In this document: positions 10,687 through 21,266 of the stretch, in pieces | Numbering within the stretch: the stretch's first letter is position 1 | Layout of the letters: each line of letters begins with the position of its first letter | Source: Exserohilum rostratum | Lineage: Eukaryota; Ascomycota; Dothideomycetes; Pleosporales; Pleosporaceae | Assembly (NCBI GenBank): GCA_026367775.1 | Contig: CP111162.1 | Location: 434,001 to 498,000 of the forward strand | Reading direction: 5' to 3' | DNA: 64,000 nt | Translations under genes and position numbers: made by a program | Notes under the pieces: generated by a model | Seen by the model: the letters and a program-made list of their open reading frames with translations, nothing else | Database searches by the model: none | Told to the model about the DNA's origin: nothing

Positions 10687-13600
10687 GGTTCTAAAACCCT
10701 TGTCTCATACGACGTCGTAACCAGTAATGGTAAGGATGTGCTTGAGCGAATGCGAATGCGTTACGGCGCGCAGGCGTGGAATAGTTGAAGGCGCAGGGTG
10801 TTTTGTATTAACAACGTAAGGCCGTAAGTCGGTCGTCAGTGGAGATCAGCAAGATGTATACACTAATGCTCGTTTTCGGTGCGGTACGGTAAGGAGTGAA
10901 GGACAGTAATAGCGAGAGGGAGCGCGCAACACGAACAAACGACTCTGGCCCAAAAAAAGAATGACTGGGGTAAGATGTAATAGAGCAGTGAGAGTCGTTG
11001 GTGACGGAGAACGCAAAGGTTGCTAAAAGAGTGACAGGCCCACGAGGAGGTGAGTTTAAGGAACGAGGGCGGATGGGCACGAAGGGTAGATGAGGCGCCG
11101 CACAGGGAGCCTGACGTCCGGTTATGGCATGCAGGGTCGCTGATTGGCCGATGGCTCGAGCCTTGCACGGGACAAGACCTGTTATGCCGAGCAAAGGGAA
11201 GGGCGTCCCAGGTTGCCCGTTTTAGCGCAGCCAAGGTGTTTGATCTTGTTTGCGCGCTGCTGCAGTAATTACCTGTCACCGCTCGCCGGTTTCTCTCTGA
11301 CATGTGGCTCAACTCGCTCTCGCAGGCGCGCCCTATCGTGTTGCCCCTCTTGCGCCCTCTCCCCTCGCAATCGATAGAGCACCGCCGTGGTACGGCACCC
11401 AGCAGCACATCTACCGCCGTCTTGCAGCGGCAGCCCCCTTCGACAGGCCCCCAGGAGAAAAAGGCCGCGCCGTTTGCTCTGGACGCGCGCTGATCGCGCC
11501 CCCAAGTGGTGGCGCTAGCCCGGATGTGGCTAAGCTAATGCAGGAACCCTTTCCGGCCCCGTCCCCTCATTCGCCAGGCCTTCTGTATAACAGATTGGCG
11601 ACTAGGGCTCTGTTGGCTCGCTCCAGACCACGCAGCCAGCGACATCCCGACGCGCCCTCGAACCCCCTGAGCCCCCAACACTGGTTGCTCCGCTTCTGCA
11701 AATGGGCGCTCCGTCGTCTCACGCTTCTCCGCACGCCAATTGTCAGCTCGACCTGTCTTTGTGCATTCTGCTCACCTGCATAGCTTTTGGCCCTCAGACC
11801 GCCCGTCCACGCCGCCCCGTTAAAAACCCATTTTACTCCTTTTCGCTGTCCGGTGGAGCCCATGCCGGCCCAGACTACACCCGCTCCACACGCTTCTCAT
11901 TTCCGCGCGCAAAGCGGCCGGGCGCACAGATTTTCTACGACCGGTGGAGTCGTCGTCTGCATGCGGGCTGTCCCCGAACCCGCTTATCAGCTGTCAGCCA
12001 CCGAGATTGTACACGCGATTCGTCCGCATATGCTGTCATTTCCCCCCTTGTTCACATGGAACTCTCGGGTCGTTCCCACTGTCCCGTCCATGCCCCAACG
12101 TCGAGAAGCTTCCCGACGACGATTCATGGCCTCTTTTGCGCTACTCGCCTGCATTAGACGACTGCTGCGGTTGGTGAAGACACCAAAGAGCCGCTCATCT
12201 CCCTCACCGCCACCCGTGATCGCCATGCAGAATCCCTTCATCATCTGTGAAATTACTTGTTCCTCGCCAGCGGCCAGCGGCCATCGGTTCCCTACCCTCG
12301 TCCCGCTCGTAGCTGCTAGCATAAATTGTGTTTTCTTTATCACGGTCGGATGTCCTCGCCTCGACGGAGCGGGAGCGCTAGAGTGATGCCTCTAACTGCT
12401 ACAACTAGTGTCTTAGTGAACACCAGCGTTGCCTCTTGCAGCTTTTCCTCGTATGAATGGCATGTTCTTCTTGCTTAAAGACGTCAACGTGTAGATCCTC
12501 CACCGGATGTTCATGCTCTCCGTTTCCATGTCTCTTGTTCCGATGCTATGCCTGATGTTCTCCTTCCTCATCCATTGCGCGTGACCATATTGCTTCCACA
12601 ACACTGTCTGCTCAACATCTTATCCCCTTCTGCATACCAGACATTCGATGTTTGCATAGCCTACGAGGACGCGTACTGTATGTCCCTATGAATCGTTGGT
12701 GTACCGGCAATCGATCCAGGCCTTAGACTGCGACTAGATGAAGCAAAGCCACCTCCTGAGTGAACGGAACCTTTGGGGTCATGACATCCCCATAGTCGTC
12801 ATGGGTGGAGACGCCCACCAAGCGCACTGTGCGAGGGCACTTGGCGAGCACAGTGTTCTTCGACTAGCCTATGCGATGCGATAAGGAGGCTCCAGACCTT
12901 GTCGGTATATATTGTATCCATTGTACGCACACAGTGCTTTATGAACATTCCTCTTGTGTGTCGGTATTTGGACCGCATCCATCAGCACCGGCCAGCTCAT
13001 AAAGAACCCCACCAGTGCCTTGGCATATCCAGCGTTTGTGAGCGTGGCATGAATTCCGGTGTGTCGTCGCGATATAGGATGAGGTATAGCGGTGTAAATG
13101 TTGTATATTGCGGTGGAAATATCAGACCATCCGGTGCTCCTGAGTGGGGTTGAACGCGTCGCAAGTACGAGCCCCAGCGTTCTACATTTTTAAGTTTCGC
13201 ATTGAGAGAACAGACCGTGATGGAAGGACTGATGTGGCTCTTCACTTGTAGTTACCGGAGGCGGCTTTCTGAGCGATATCCGGTCTCCACATTTCCCTAC
13301 CGCAACACTCATGTGACCGTCTGTATCGTGACGGACATTGACTACTACAGCAGCTAAGCACGCCGGCGCCGTCAGCCTCGCCGGCATTGGCCAAGTTTTC
13401 ATTTTTGCATGGTAATACCAACCACGTTATTTCTGCCTAGACACCGCTTTTGCAGGCTCTTGTCGCAGTGTGCACTGCTGGATGCGACGCGGGTGCACCC
13501 AATGTCCAGGGTAGGTAGACCATTGCAGCCGTAAAATATGCAGCATGACCTACAGGAAAGTGTGGGCTCGGGGTGACATGCATGCAGCAAAGTCGTGGAG

Positions 13601-14030
13601 AAGACGATGGTAGGCAAGGCGGGCGATCGTGGGTGAATCCCCGGATGCGCAGAAGGAAGGTTAGGCCGGAAAAGGTGCCGATCGCCCATGACGCACCAGC
13701 CAGCCTTCTGCCATCACGAGGCAAATCATCGTCAGCCAACAAAGACGTACAGGACACGAACCTTTGCCTGGTACCGATCATACTACCAAACCACGGCTCG
13801 CCCTTCTTTTCCCGCCGCTATTCTTCTCGCTTGGAGCACCGTTTCCGCGCTCAAATATCGCCCTTGGACCCCGTCAACGACCTCAGCCTTCAACCTTGGA
13901 TTCCGCGATTCCTTTTGGTCCCTGCGTAGGTCCATACGATCGCCCCGCCCCTGCCCGCACGCCAGCTGCTTTAAGGGTCCGACTCTCCTGCGTTCACGAT
14001 CCGACCACCATTGCGCACTTGAGAAGCATC
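10687..14030. other. 3.3 kb intergenic stretch without supportable gene
   Basis: Composition changes along the stretch: GC- and C-rich around 11050-12350, with overlapping open frames on both strands (for example 11304-11783 and 11787-12386 plus, 10863-11408 minus). Their translations are Arg/Ser/Pro-rich and look random. Composition is ordinary at 12400-13700. The last ~250 bp carry a pyrimidine-rich leader of YPI1. There may be long 5' UTRs or a non-coding RNA; the sequence alone does not show one. Confidence 0.45.
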
Positions 14031-14588
14031 ATGGCCGCACCTCATCCTACGTCACCGCGCACAGCGACGCCCACGGCGGGAAGCCGCACGATAGAGATCC
14101 GCCCCCAGCCAGTCCTGCGCCTGTCTGCTCCCTCGGGTGTGCTCCGTCTGCGAGCAGAGCCGACAGAGCGCCGGCACATTCAGTGGGCAGAGGACGTGGT
14201 GGACAACGAGGGCATGGGAAAGAAGTCATCTAAAGGTACATACACTCTGCCGGCCCGAGCACGTCATGGCGCTACGAGCGATGCTAACATGCCCACAGTC
14301 TGCTGCATCTACCACAAACCCCGCGCAGCTGACGAGTCTTCCGACGACGACTCATCCGATTCCTCATCGTCAGACTCGGGCTCAGACTCAGAACCCGACA
14401 ACAGCACTGCAAGGCCCACTGGCAGGACCGGCGGCGCACGTGGAAGGCGGCCACATCAGCACGGCCACAACGAGTGCGCAGGAGATCGTGGTTGTGGTGG
14501 AAGCTCGGGCCATGCACAGAAGAGCAAGAGACAGCGGAGGAAGCCCAGCCCCAATGCCTACGAGAAGATGCCGAAACAGAAAAAGTAG
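14031..14588 (+). CDS. YPI1: Protein phosphatase 1 inhibitor YPI1 (inhibitor-3 / PPP1R11 family)
   Basis: Two exons, 14031-14235 and 14299-14588; 164 aa. Joining across the intron (AAAG/GTACAT...CCACAG) restores the family core: RRHIQWAEDVVDNEGMGKK at about residues 47-65, then SSKVCCIYHKPR. HIQW occupies the place of the RVxF-type PP1-docking motif, and the vicinal cysteines match the inhibitor-3 core. Downstream is an acidic Ser/Asp stretch, then a His/Gly/Cys-rich and basic tail (KSKRQRRKPSPNAYEKMPK). Family members bind and modulate PP1 (yeast Glc7, with Sds22) in the nucleus during mitosis. The intron is 63 nt with no in-frame stop, so an unspliced mRNA would stay in frame. The start is the ATG nearest the conserved block; in-frame upstream ATGs such as 13764 lie in a leader-like region. 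Confidence 0.9.
   Translation: MAAPHPTSPRTATPTAGSRTIEIRPQPVLRLSAPSGVLRLRAEPTERRHIQWAEDVVDNEGMGKKSSKGTYTLPARARHGATSDANMPTVCCIYHKPRAADESSDDDSSDSSSSDSGSDSEPDNSTARPTGRTGGARGRRPHQHGHNECAGDRGCGGSSGHAQKSKRQRRKPSPNAYEKMPKQKK
14236..14298 (+). other. In-frame, stop-free 63-nt intron of YPI1
   Basis: GTACAT donor, CCACAG acceptor, and a GCTAAC branch-like sequence about 15 nt before the acceptor. The length is a multiple of three and the reading frame stays open. Retention would insert 21 residues between SSK and the CC pair of the PP1-binding core. Confidence 0.7.
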
Positions 14589-15257
14589 CCTGGCCCAGCA
14601 CTGCGATTGACGAGCTCACGGTGCTGCGCCTGGCTTCGGCGGATACGAACTGAACACGATTTTCATTGCTTCTGCTGGATTTGTTTTCGCATGGAGTTTT
14701 GGTATGTCCGGTCGACACAAATCTCGATTGGAACTGCGTTATTGCATAGCATTGGGACATGAACTTTTTTGAGGTTGTTAAAACGTTGGTCGCTATATTG
14801 ATGCTAGATTGTAGATGCATCACGGCGTTAGTTAACCATGCCTGTACTTTGGGTGTGAATTGAAGCATTTCAGAATTGCTTATATGAGGTCGTAAATAGT
14901 CTACAGAGGTTTTGTCTCTTTGCTCCTTTGATTGCCCCTGTTCGTTCCTTTTCTCTACGTTAGTCGTGACGTCCATGCCCTTTGCACATGTTGGGTCTCG
15001 TGACTGGAAGCTCGCTTGCAGCATAGCAACGGCAAAAGCAATGTCAGTGGACGTCGGGCTGGACTGCATATGCGCCTTTTGAAGCTTCGCTCGAGCACCC
15101 CCATTCGCCGTGTTCCGCGAATCAGACCTCACTCCGTCTTCGAAGCCAATCGCGCAATCATGCCTCATCACACCTTTTCCCCCCCATCCTTCCCATCATA
15201 TTAATTAGCGCAAAAAGACTGCGTGCCAGCACACACTTCTACATGCCGTACGCGGCC
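14589..15257. other. Convergent 3' region of YPI1 and DAD2
   Basis: Holds the 3' ends of two converging genes. No supportable gene; minus-strand open frames here continue as antisense of YPI1. Confidence 0.5.
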
Positions 15258-15833
15258 TCACTCTTCGGCATTTGCTGCATTGGCCTGCTCCATCACAGTA
15301 GGTGCATGCTGCGTGGGAATGCGAACAAGCGTCTGTGGTAGGGGCGGCCCTTCTTCCGACTTTTTGGCTCCTTCATCCTCGTCCTCCTCCTTTGGCTTAG
15401 GCAGTTTGGCTAGACCTCGTCAGGCATATAGGCAGCACAGACACATTGCGACGACTTACCGGACGCCATGTTGATGGCTCTTAACACGTTATGCCAATTC
15501 GATAGTACTGCTGCGACCGCTACACCCACGTGTCAGCCTGACGTTTACACAATACCTCCTTTCCGTGCTCCCCGTGCCTCATGTGGGGGTAACCCCCGTC
15601 CAAGACGTCTCTCTCCACTTACCCTCTGTGCCATCTGACAGTGTCGACAGCTTATCAGCTAGCAGCTGCATTTGGTCTGCAAGCCCTCCACTTAGTGCTT
15701 GCAGGTCCTTGAGGTTGGCCAGCTCGGCTTTCTTTTCCGCGATACGGGCGAGGAGGACCGGTGATTGTTGTTGTGGGCCACCCAAAGACTGATTCCGGTG
15801 GTGTGTAGGGAGAGGGCGCGCGAAATTGGACAT
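15258..15833 (-). CDS. DAD2: DASH complex subunit DAD2
   Basis: Three exons on the minus strand: 15833-15623, 15519-15460 and 15409-15258; introns of 103 and 50 nt; 140 aa. The first exon carries the family core LLARIAEKKAELANLKDLQ and SGGLADQMQLLADKLSTLSD. The 60-nt second exon supplies AVAAVLSNWHNVLRAINMAS, which completes the domain and confirms both splice joins (each in phase 1). The C-terminal exon is a variable acidic/basic tail (KPKEEDEDEGAKKSEEG). Dad2 is one of ten subunits of the DASH/Dam1 ring that couples kinetochores to microtubule plus ends. It is transcribed divergently from shugoshin. Length is typical for filamentous fungi. Confidence 0.93.
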
Positions 15834-16262
15834 GTTTGCAGTAAAATGACTTCGGTTTCTTTTTCAATTATGCTTTGCTGATGGTGTTGTCGCGAAAAGT
15901 GTGTTGAGAAATCTCTCAGGTGAGGGGTGTAAAGTGTCGACAGAAGGTCCTTTGGTTGCAGTACACGACGATAATATGGGTAGGATTTATTTTACAGTAA
16001 CTTGTATACAGATTCTGGAATGGCGCACCGTTGTTGAATGCGTTACCGTCGACGCGCTGTTGCCCCTCAAGTCATGTGACACCGTTTCCCGCTTTACCAT
16101 TTTCGAGCTAGCCCCTGTTGCTGTGGGCCCGCCGCTCGAGTTGTCAACAAACAGTATGACGAACCGGCAGCCACGACTCACGACGTAACGTATCCAGCCC
16201 GCGCCGACGACGCGATTGTCTTGCAAGAGTATAATTAACCTCGACATACCTATTCTGCGCAA
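15834..16262. promoter_or_regulatory. Divergent DAD2-SGO1 promoter with G1/S-like elements
   Basis: This 429-bp region lies between two divergent start codons. It contains CGCGAAAA at 15891-15898 (resembles SCB/E2F-type CRCGAAA), ACGCGC at 16052-16057 and ACGCGA at 16210-16215 (MCB-core-like). In yeasts such elements drive cell-cycle transcription. The matches are direct; shared regulation is inferred. Confidence 0.45.
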
Positions 16263-18555
16263 ATGGCGCGACTCAACGAGCCGCCGATAGCAAACCAGCC
16301 ATCGGCGGAAACAATCGAAGCTGTGAAGCGACGCTTCCTCCGACAAAACCGCGAACTTGCAAAGACGAACTCGACACAATCCATACGCATTCGCAGCCTC
16401 GAGAATGATTGCTCGCGACTGCTTGCCGAAAATCTGGCGTTGCGCGAGCAGGTGCTGAGCCTTCACAACACAGTCGAATCGCGTCCAGCTTTCGACCACA
16501 TTGATGCTGTGAAATCGCAGCTTGAAGCTAAGATTCAGGAGCTTGGGGGGCTGGTAGCGGGTCTAACTCAGATGAAGAGTGGACGCGACAAAGATCCAAA
16601 CAGGCGGCAAAGTCAGATGCTAGCAAAGAGGAGGAGCCCAGAAGAAAGGCAGTGGAGAAGTGGGTTGGGGCTGCAGGAGGTGGAGAATGCGATGCTCCCC
16701 ACCATCACAGAGGACAAGTTTTATCCTCGAAGGACCATGGGGTATGTAAAGGCGATATGCTTAAGCAGTAGTTCATCTCAAAGCAAAGCATACTGACGTT
16801 TGCAGCGCGGACGAGCTCCAGCAAATGCCGGAAGACACCGAAAGCCAGTCACCAGAAATTGGCCCACCCCCTGTGTCGCGGTTCGAGACTGAAGACCCCA
16901 TCGGTTTCGATCCCGGTCCCGTCACGGAAGAGCCCCAAGAAGAGATGGTTGAGGATGGCGAGCAGCCACTATCGGTCAATCTCGAGACGCGTAAGAAGCG
17001 ACGCGAGAGTGGACCGAAGCTAAGCATACGTCGCGTGTCCGTATTTGAATCCCCAGAGGAGACGGAAGAGGCACCTGCGAAACCTGCGCGTACAGGAGCT
17101 AAGCGGAAGTTTAGTGTTCAAGAAGATGAAGATGCTAGCCAAGCCAAGGGCGACGCCTTTAGGTTCTCACGTCGCAACGGCTCAGAAACCGAGGGATCCA
17201 GCGAGGAGCCAAAGCTTCTGGAGCGACTCCCTGTTCTCTCAGCCAGTAAGCATTCCAATATCTTTCTTGTGAACAAAGCTAATGTCGTAGAACCTGTCAA
17301 TACCGACCCTGTCGTGTCGCCAAAGAAACAACGCTCCTCCCTCCAAGAAAAACCAGAAAAGCCATTGAAGCCCGAGAAACCAGCTTCTAAGGCTCGCAAT
17401 CGCCCTCGACTGAACATCACTCGTAATACCACGCCAGAAATCACTTCCATGCCCATGCCCATGCCCGAGCCAGAGCCAGTCCCAACTACCGACATTGTCC
17501 TCGACTCTCTTCCCCCAAAGACTCCAGCTGCAGAGGCCGTCATCTCCCCACCATCGACCGAGCCCTCAACCCAACGACCCGACAACAAAGATACTCCGCC
17601 ACCAGGCGATCTCTCTTCCGCCGATCAAACTGGACAATCTGGGCGACCTGGGCGACGGGCGCGCCCCCAAGTTAGCTACAAAGAGCCAAGCCTTAACGTG
17701 AAGATGCGGCGTCCAGACGCAAAACTTGTCGATGCGGTGGTTGAGCGCCGAACGAGTGTTGAAACCTACAATGCCCCTTCGACGGTTGTCAAGCGCGACT
17801 CTAACGGTGGCATTGCCTGGAAACCCGTGTCTGCTGTATCGGGTGGTACAGCCGAGGAGGAGGCCGAGGCAGGGAGTCCATTGAGACAAAAAATGGACAG
17901 AAGGGATCAAGACTCTAAAGCATCAACCGCACCGGTAGAGCCAGAAGAACGATCGGCAACCTCGAAAGCGATATCCGCACTCATCAACGAAACAAGTACC
18001 GCTAAACGGAAGAGTGCTTCCGCAGCAAAAGCTACTTCCGAATCTACTACAACAAAACCCCAAGACGCTCCTGTTCCAGCAGACACGATTGTCGTAAAGC
18101 AAGAATCACGAGAAAAAGATAACCTTGCCGTTTTCGATTTCACAGACTCCCCACCAGCTGAAGCCGCAAACAGCCAACGTGCACGTGTCACGGAACTTGC
18201 AAAAGCAGCACGGACTGCGCGTCGTCACTCTGCTATGCCCGCGCCTGGTGCTTCATCTGGGCTCGAGGAGCGCAAGACTGAGAAAGAGAAGACTGAAGGT
18301 GCGCTACCTTCTCTGCACAAGCGCACTGGAAGTGGGAGTGTAAAAAGTATCAGTACTTCAAGCTTGGCAAGGAGTTCTAGTACTAACGGGGTTGCCAGGG
18401 GTACGTTGAGTGCTCGAACAGCAGGCGTGAAGGACAAGAAGTCTGTCAGCATTGACGATGATGCCTCTGAGCCAAAAGCGCGGAGTGGCGAGAGGGAGAC
18501 GAGTGCACTCCGGGCTGAGAGGGCTGCCAGCAGAAGAAAGAGCATGATACTTTGA
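16263..18555 (+). CDS. SGO1: Shugoshin, centromeric cohesin protector
   Basis: Two exons, 16263-16741 and 16806-18555; 64-nt intron (GTATGT...TTGCAG); 742 aa. The N-terminus has the shugoshin coiled coil: AVKRRFLRQNRELAKTNSTQ and IRIRSLENDCSRLLAENLAL at about residues 21-62. This part homodimerises and binds PP2A-B56 in known family members. A long disordered, Ser/Pro/Lys-rich middle follows. The basic C-terminal motif appears as RPQVSYKEPSLNVKMRRP followed by DAKLVDAV (about residues 445-470); this segment binds phosphorylated H2A in other species. A second basic patch, ARTARRHSAMPAPG, lies near residue 630. It shares a promoter with DAD2. Only one shugoshin is visible here. Confidence 0.92.
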
Positions 18556-18847
18556 TGATGAAGTGTACATGTGCAATGTTGGCGTCTGTAGGAGTTCTTG
18601 GGGAAAACGGGGCGTTGGTTATGGTCTGATGTTAGATTTCAAACTTGGATGATGGCGTTTCCGCATATGATACCTAGACCCTTCCTATAATCTCGGAATG
18701 TTGGTCGTTCGTTCTTGCAGCGTATATATCAATTTGTTCGAAAAAAAAAAGTTACCGAACAACCCTCCATGTGGAACGTTGATGTCACGAATGGATTGCA
18801 TTACGGGGTATCATGATTACATATCTCGAACCACTTCTTGTTTTTTT

Positions 18848-19622
18848 TTACTTGGCCTTGTCTTGGACACCAGCATTCATCTTCTCCAGCGCATCCATAT
18901 CAATGATGCGCAGCTCTGTTCTTGCCCACAATATCACCATGCAAATAACACCAGGTAGAAACCCTCCTCCGACCATGAACCCCTCAGTCCAATCGCGTGA
19001 AAGCCACACTTCGTACAGAGCCAGTAGTCCACATACCGCGCGATTAACCGGAACAATCCCGTCACCGATTACATCCGCTGTGCTCTCAGAAATATACGGC
19101 ACAGGCCTCCTTACTGATTTTTCCGTTGGCTTCTCCCAACTAGGTGTGGGACCGTAGCCAGCGCTTCCACGCCCAGCGGCAGGTTGCTTTCCCTTTCTCA
19201 CGGCAGAAGGTGTAATGTCGACGCCGTCTATAGGCTCCATTTCTGCGGGTGGCAGCGGAAGGAAATACAGCGTGTAGGCTGTTGCGAGGAGACTTGCTAT
19301 CGACACGATGCTGGGTAGAACGGTGTCGAGGGAGAAGAGGCGAGGGATGTAGAGTAGGATGGGTACGAGTGGGAGTGCGAGTAGGAAGAGTGTGTATGTG
19401 TAAGTGGCCGATGTGTCGTGTTTGCTTAGCGTTTGGAGGAGGGCTGCGCGATCTATTGGGGTTTGATGAGCTAGATTGTATATTTAGGAGAGAGGAATGG
19501 GAAGTACCTTGTTCATCCATGCCTGCTTCTACAGTCTCCTCGTCGTCGGATTCAGACGGATACTTGAACGTCTTGCGCAGCCGTTGCGCCGCGACGGTTT
19601 CGACTTCGCGCAGCTTGTCCAT
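18848..19622 (-). CDS. Small multi-pass membrane protein, function unknown
   Basis: Two exons on the minus strand: 19622-19508 and 19452-18848; 55-nt intron (GTACTT...CAATAG); 239 aa. The open frame extends a few codons upstream but only to a GTG, so the ATG at 19622 (MDKLREVETVAAQ) is chosen. The N-terminal ~50 residues are charged and cytosolic-looking (SESDDEETVE). Two hydrophobic helices follow at about residues 56-77 (YTLFLLALPLVPILLYI) and 83-103 (LPSIVSIASLLATAYTLYFL). After a hydrophilic loop there are two more hydrophobic stretches, around VNRAVCGLLALYEVWL and FLPGVICMVILWA. The tail ends in a charged helix (RIIDMDALEKMNAGVQD). The layout suggests an ER or organelle membrane protein, but no family is recognised. 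It converges on shugoshin, with 292 bp between their ends. Confidence 0.75.
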
Positions 19623-20352
19623 TTTGCGGCGGCGGGGTTGTTTGCGCACAGCTGTATTTTCGAGAACAAAGAAAAAGGTAGTATTAAAAGCTTCAATCTT
19701 TGATTGCAGAAGAATAAATGTGGTGGAGAAGGCGAAAGCGGATCTGCAAATGTGGCTTTTTTAACGCGTGGGCGCGCAAGGCACCGGTTGTTTGGATGTT
19801 TTGGGGGGGCATGGCACGGCAGGTGATGACGTTTGTGGGGTAAGGTACCCTTTTTTGGTGCTTGGTCTCCGAACATCTGGACCCTGCGCTGTATGAACCT
19901 AGCGCATGGCGGCTATTCTGACGCGAACTGCGGGATTGGCGGTGTTTTCTCCCTTTTTGAGACACGAGGGGCGTTGTGCCGTGTGGTGGTTGATCTTACT
20001 TTCGTATCTCGTGCGGGTAATTTTCAGGTTGATCTCCGTTCGTCCGGGACTGAGTTCTATTTTGACTACATGTGTTTCGATGTAGCTTGGACACTAATAT
20101 GCCTTCACTATGTGTTGTCCTGACAAAATACAATTAATCGGAAATGATAACTCCTGGTAGAGTATTTCAGATAGTAGAACTTTGTATTAGACCACTACTC
20201 TTGCTGTCGAAGAGAGCAGCTCAAATCCATACATAAGCCAGGCTGAATAGAGAAAAACATCTGAGCAAATGTAATGAGGAAAGACCGCAGTTTCGCTCCA
20301 TGTATGGCTTGCTAACCCTTCCTCCTTTGGTATCTCCGCTGTCTCCACTGTT
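19623..20352. other. Intergenic region between membrane-protein and BTB genes
   Basis: Upstream region of the minus-strand membrane-protein gene and 3' region of the BTB gene. Short open frames only; no gene is supported. Confidence 0.5.
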
Positions 20353-21266
20353 TCAGCCATCACTGTCGTTGTCGTCAAAGTCGTACACACTCTCTTCCCA
20401 CTCCTCACAATCGTAACAACAGCCAAAGATCCCGAACTCTTTTCCGTAATTAAAATTCATGTGCAATTTCTCCTCTTGACAATATACTTTACTCAACTCG
20501 CATTCATGCTCAAGATAGCAACGTTTCTCCATTGAGACAGGAGGTCGCTGCCCATGGTGCAATATATGAACCGTGTGCCTCGCCAAACGCACGAGGAAAG
20601 CATGAGGAAGCCTATCGATTTGATCAGGGCCTTTGTGCGGACAAGCTTCTTTGGAATCGCAAAGGATATCCACAATAAGCTGCAAGATGGGATTCTCTGC
20701 TTGCAAACCGTCGTATGCTTCAGTAACAAAGGGCACAATATAGTCGTCACAGACGGGGAGTCCCCAGTCCATCAACTGCTCTACAAGAGAGTTGTGGATG
20801 GCTTGACGGAACTTGGGAACCTGAAAGCGATCGGCAAAGATGTGAGCCCTGACTTTGGTCACTTTTTGGTCATGGTTGCCGATCAAGTCCTTCCAGTCTT
20901 TGTGTTCGCAGTGTTTGGGTACGTTGTTGGTGTAAAGCCAGTGCACGAAGATGTTGACTAGTGCAAGTTAGTTATACCTTGACAAAACACCCACTGGATA
21001 AAGATGCGGGGGTTACGTACAAACGCTGGGCCTGATATCCTCAAGCTTGACAATCCCTTCTTTTGCCTCTTTCCATGGTCCGCTCAGCGCCTTGCGGAAG
21101 TACTCTGAATGATGCAAGAGCAGTGCTTTGTGGACGGTATATTTCTTGAGCTTCGGGCCAACTTTGAGCGTGATGACACCAGAACCGGCGGCCTCCCTGT
21201 AAGACTTAGCATGGTTCTCATAACGAAGTTAACATTGTTTATTTGAGCTTACGGAAATGAAACCAT
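20353..21266 (-). CDS. BTB/POZ domain protein
   Basis: Three exons on the minus strand: 21266-21253 (14 nt), 21196-21021 and 20957-20353; 264 aa. The joined N-terminus reads MVSFPEAAGSGVITLKVG, then a BTB core with YTVHKALLLHHSEYFRKAL and VNIFVHWLYTNN split by the second intron. The helical remainder (KVRAHIFADRFQVPKFRQA and the following residues) is the usual extension of fungal BTB proteins. The C-terminus is Cys- and acidic-rich (CEWEE-like, ending FDDNDSDG). BTB domains dimerise and can bind cullin-3; single-domain BTB proteins are expanded in filamentous ascomycetes and mostly uncharacterised. The tiny first exon rests on splice consensus (CC/GTAAGC) and frame only; an upstream stop three codons before the ATG supports this start. 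Confidence 0.8.

Noticed and set aside
11304..12386. Two adjacent plus-strand open frames (159 and 199 codons) as a possible gene
   Set aside because: No splice-consistent join with a recognisable protein; Arg/Pro/Ser-rich and matched by antisense frames of similar size.
14284..15171. 295-codon minus-strand open frame antisense to YPI1
   Set aside because: It covers the YPI1 second exon in antisense and runs into its 3' flank; composition is random.
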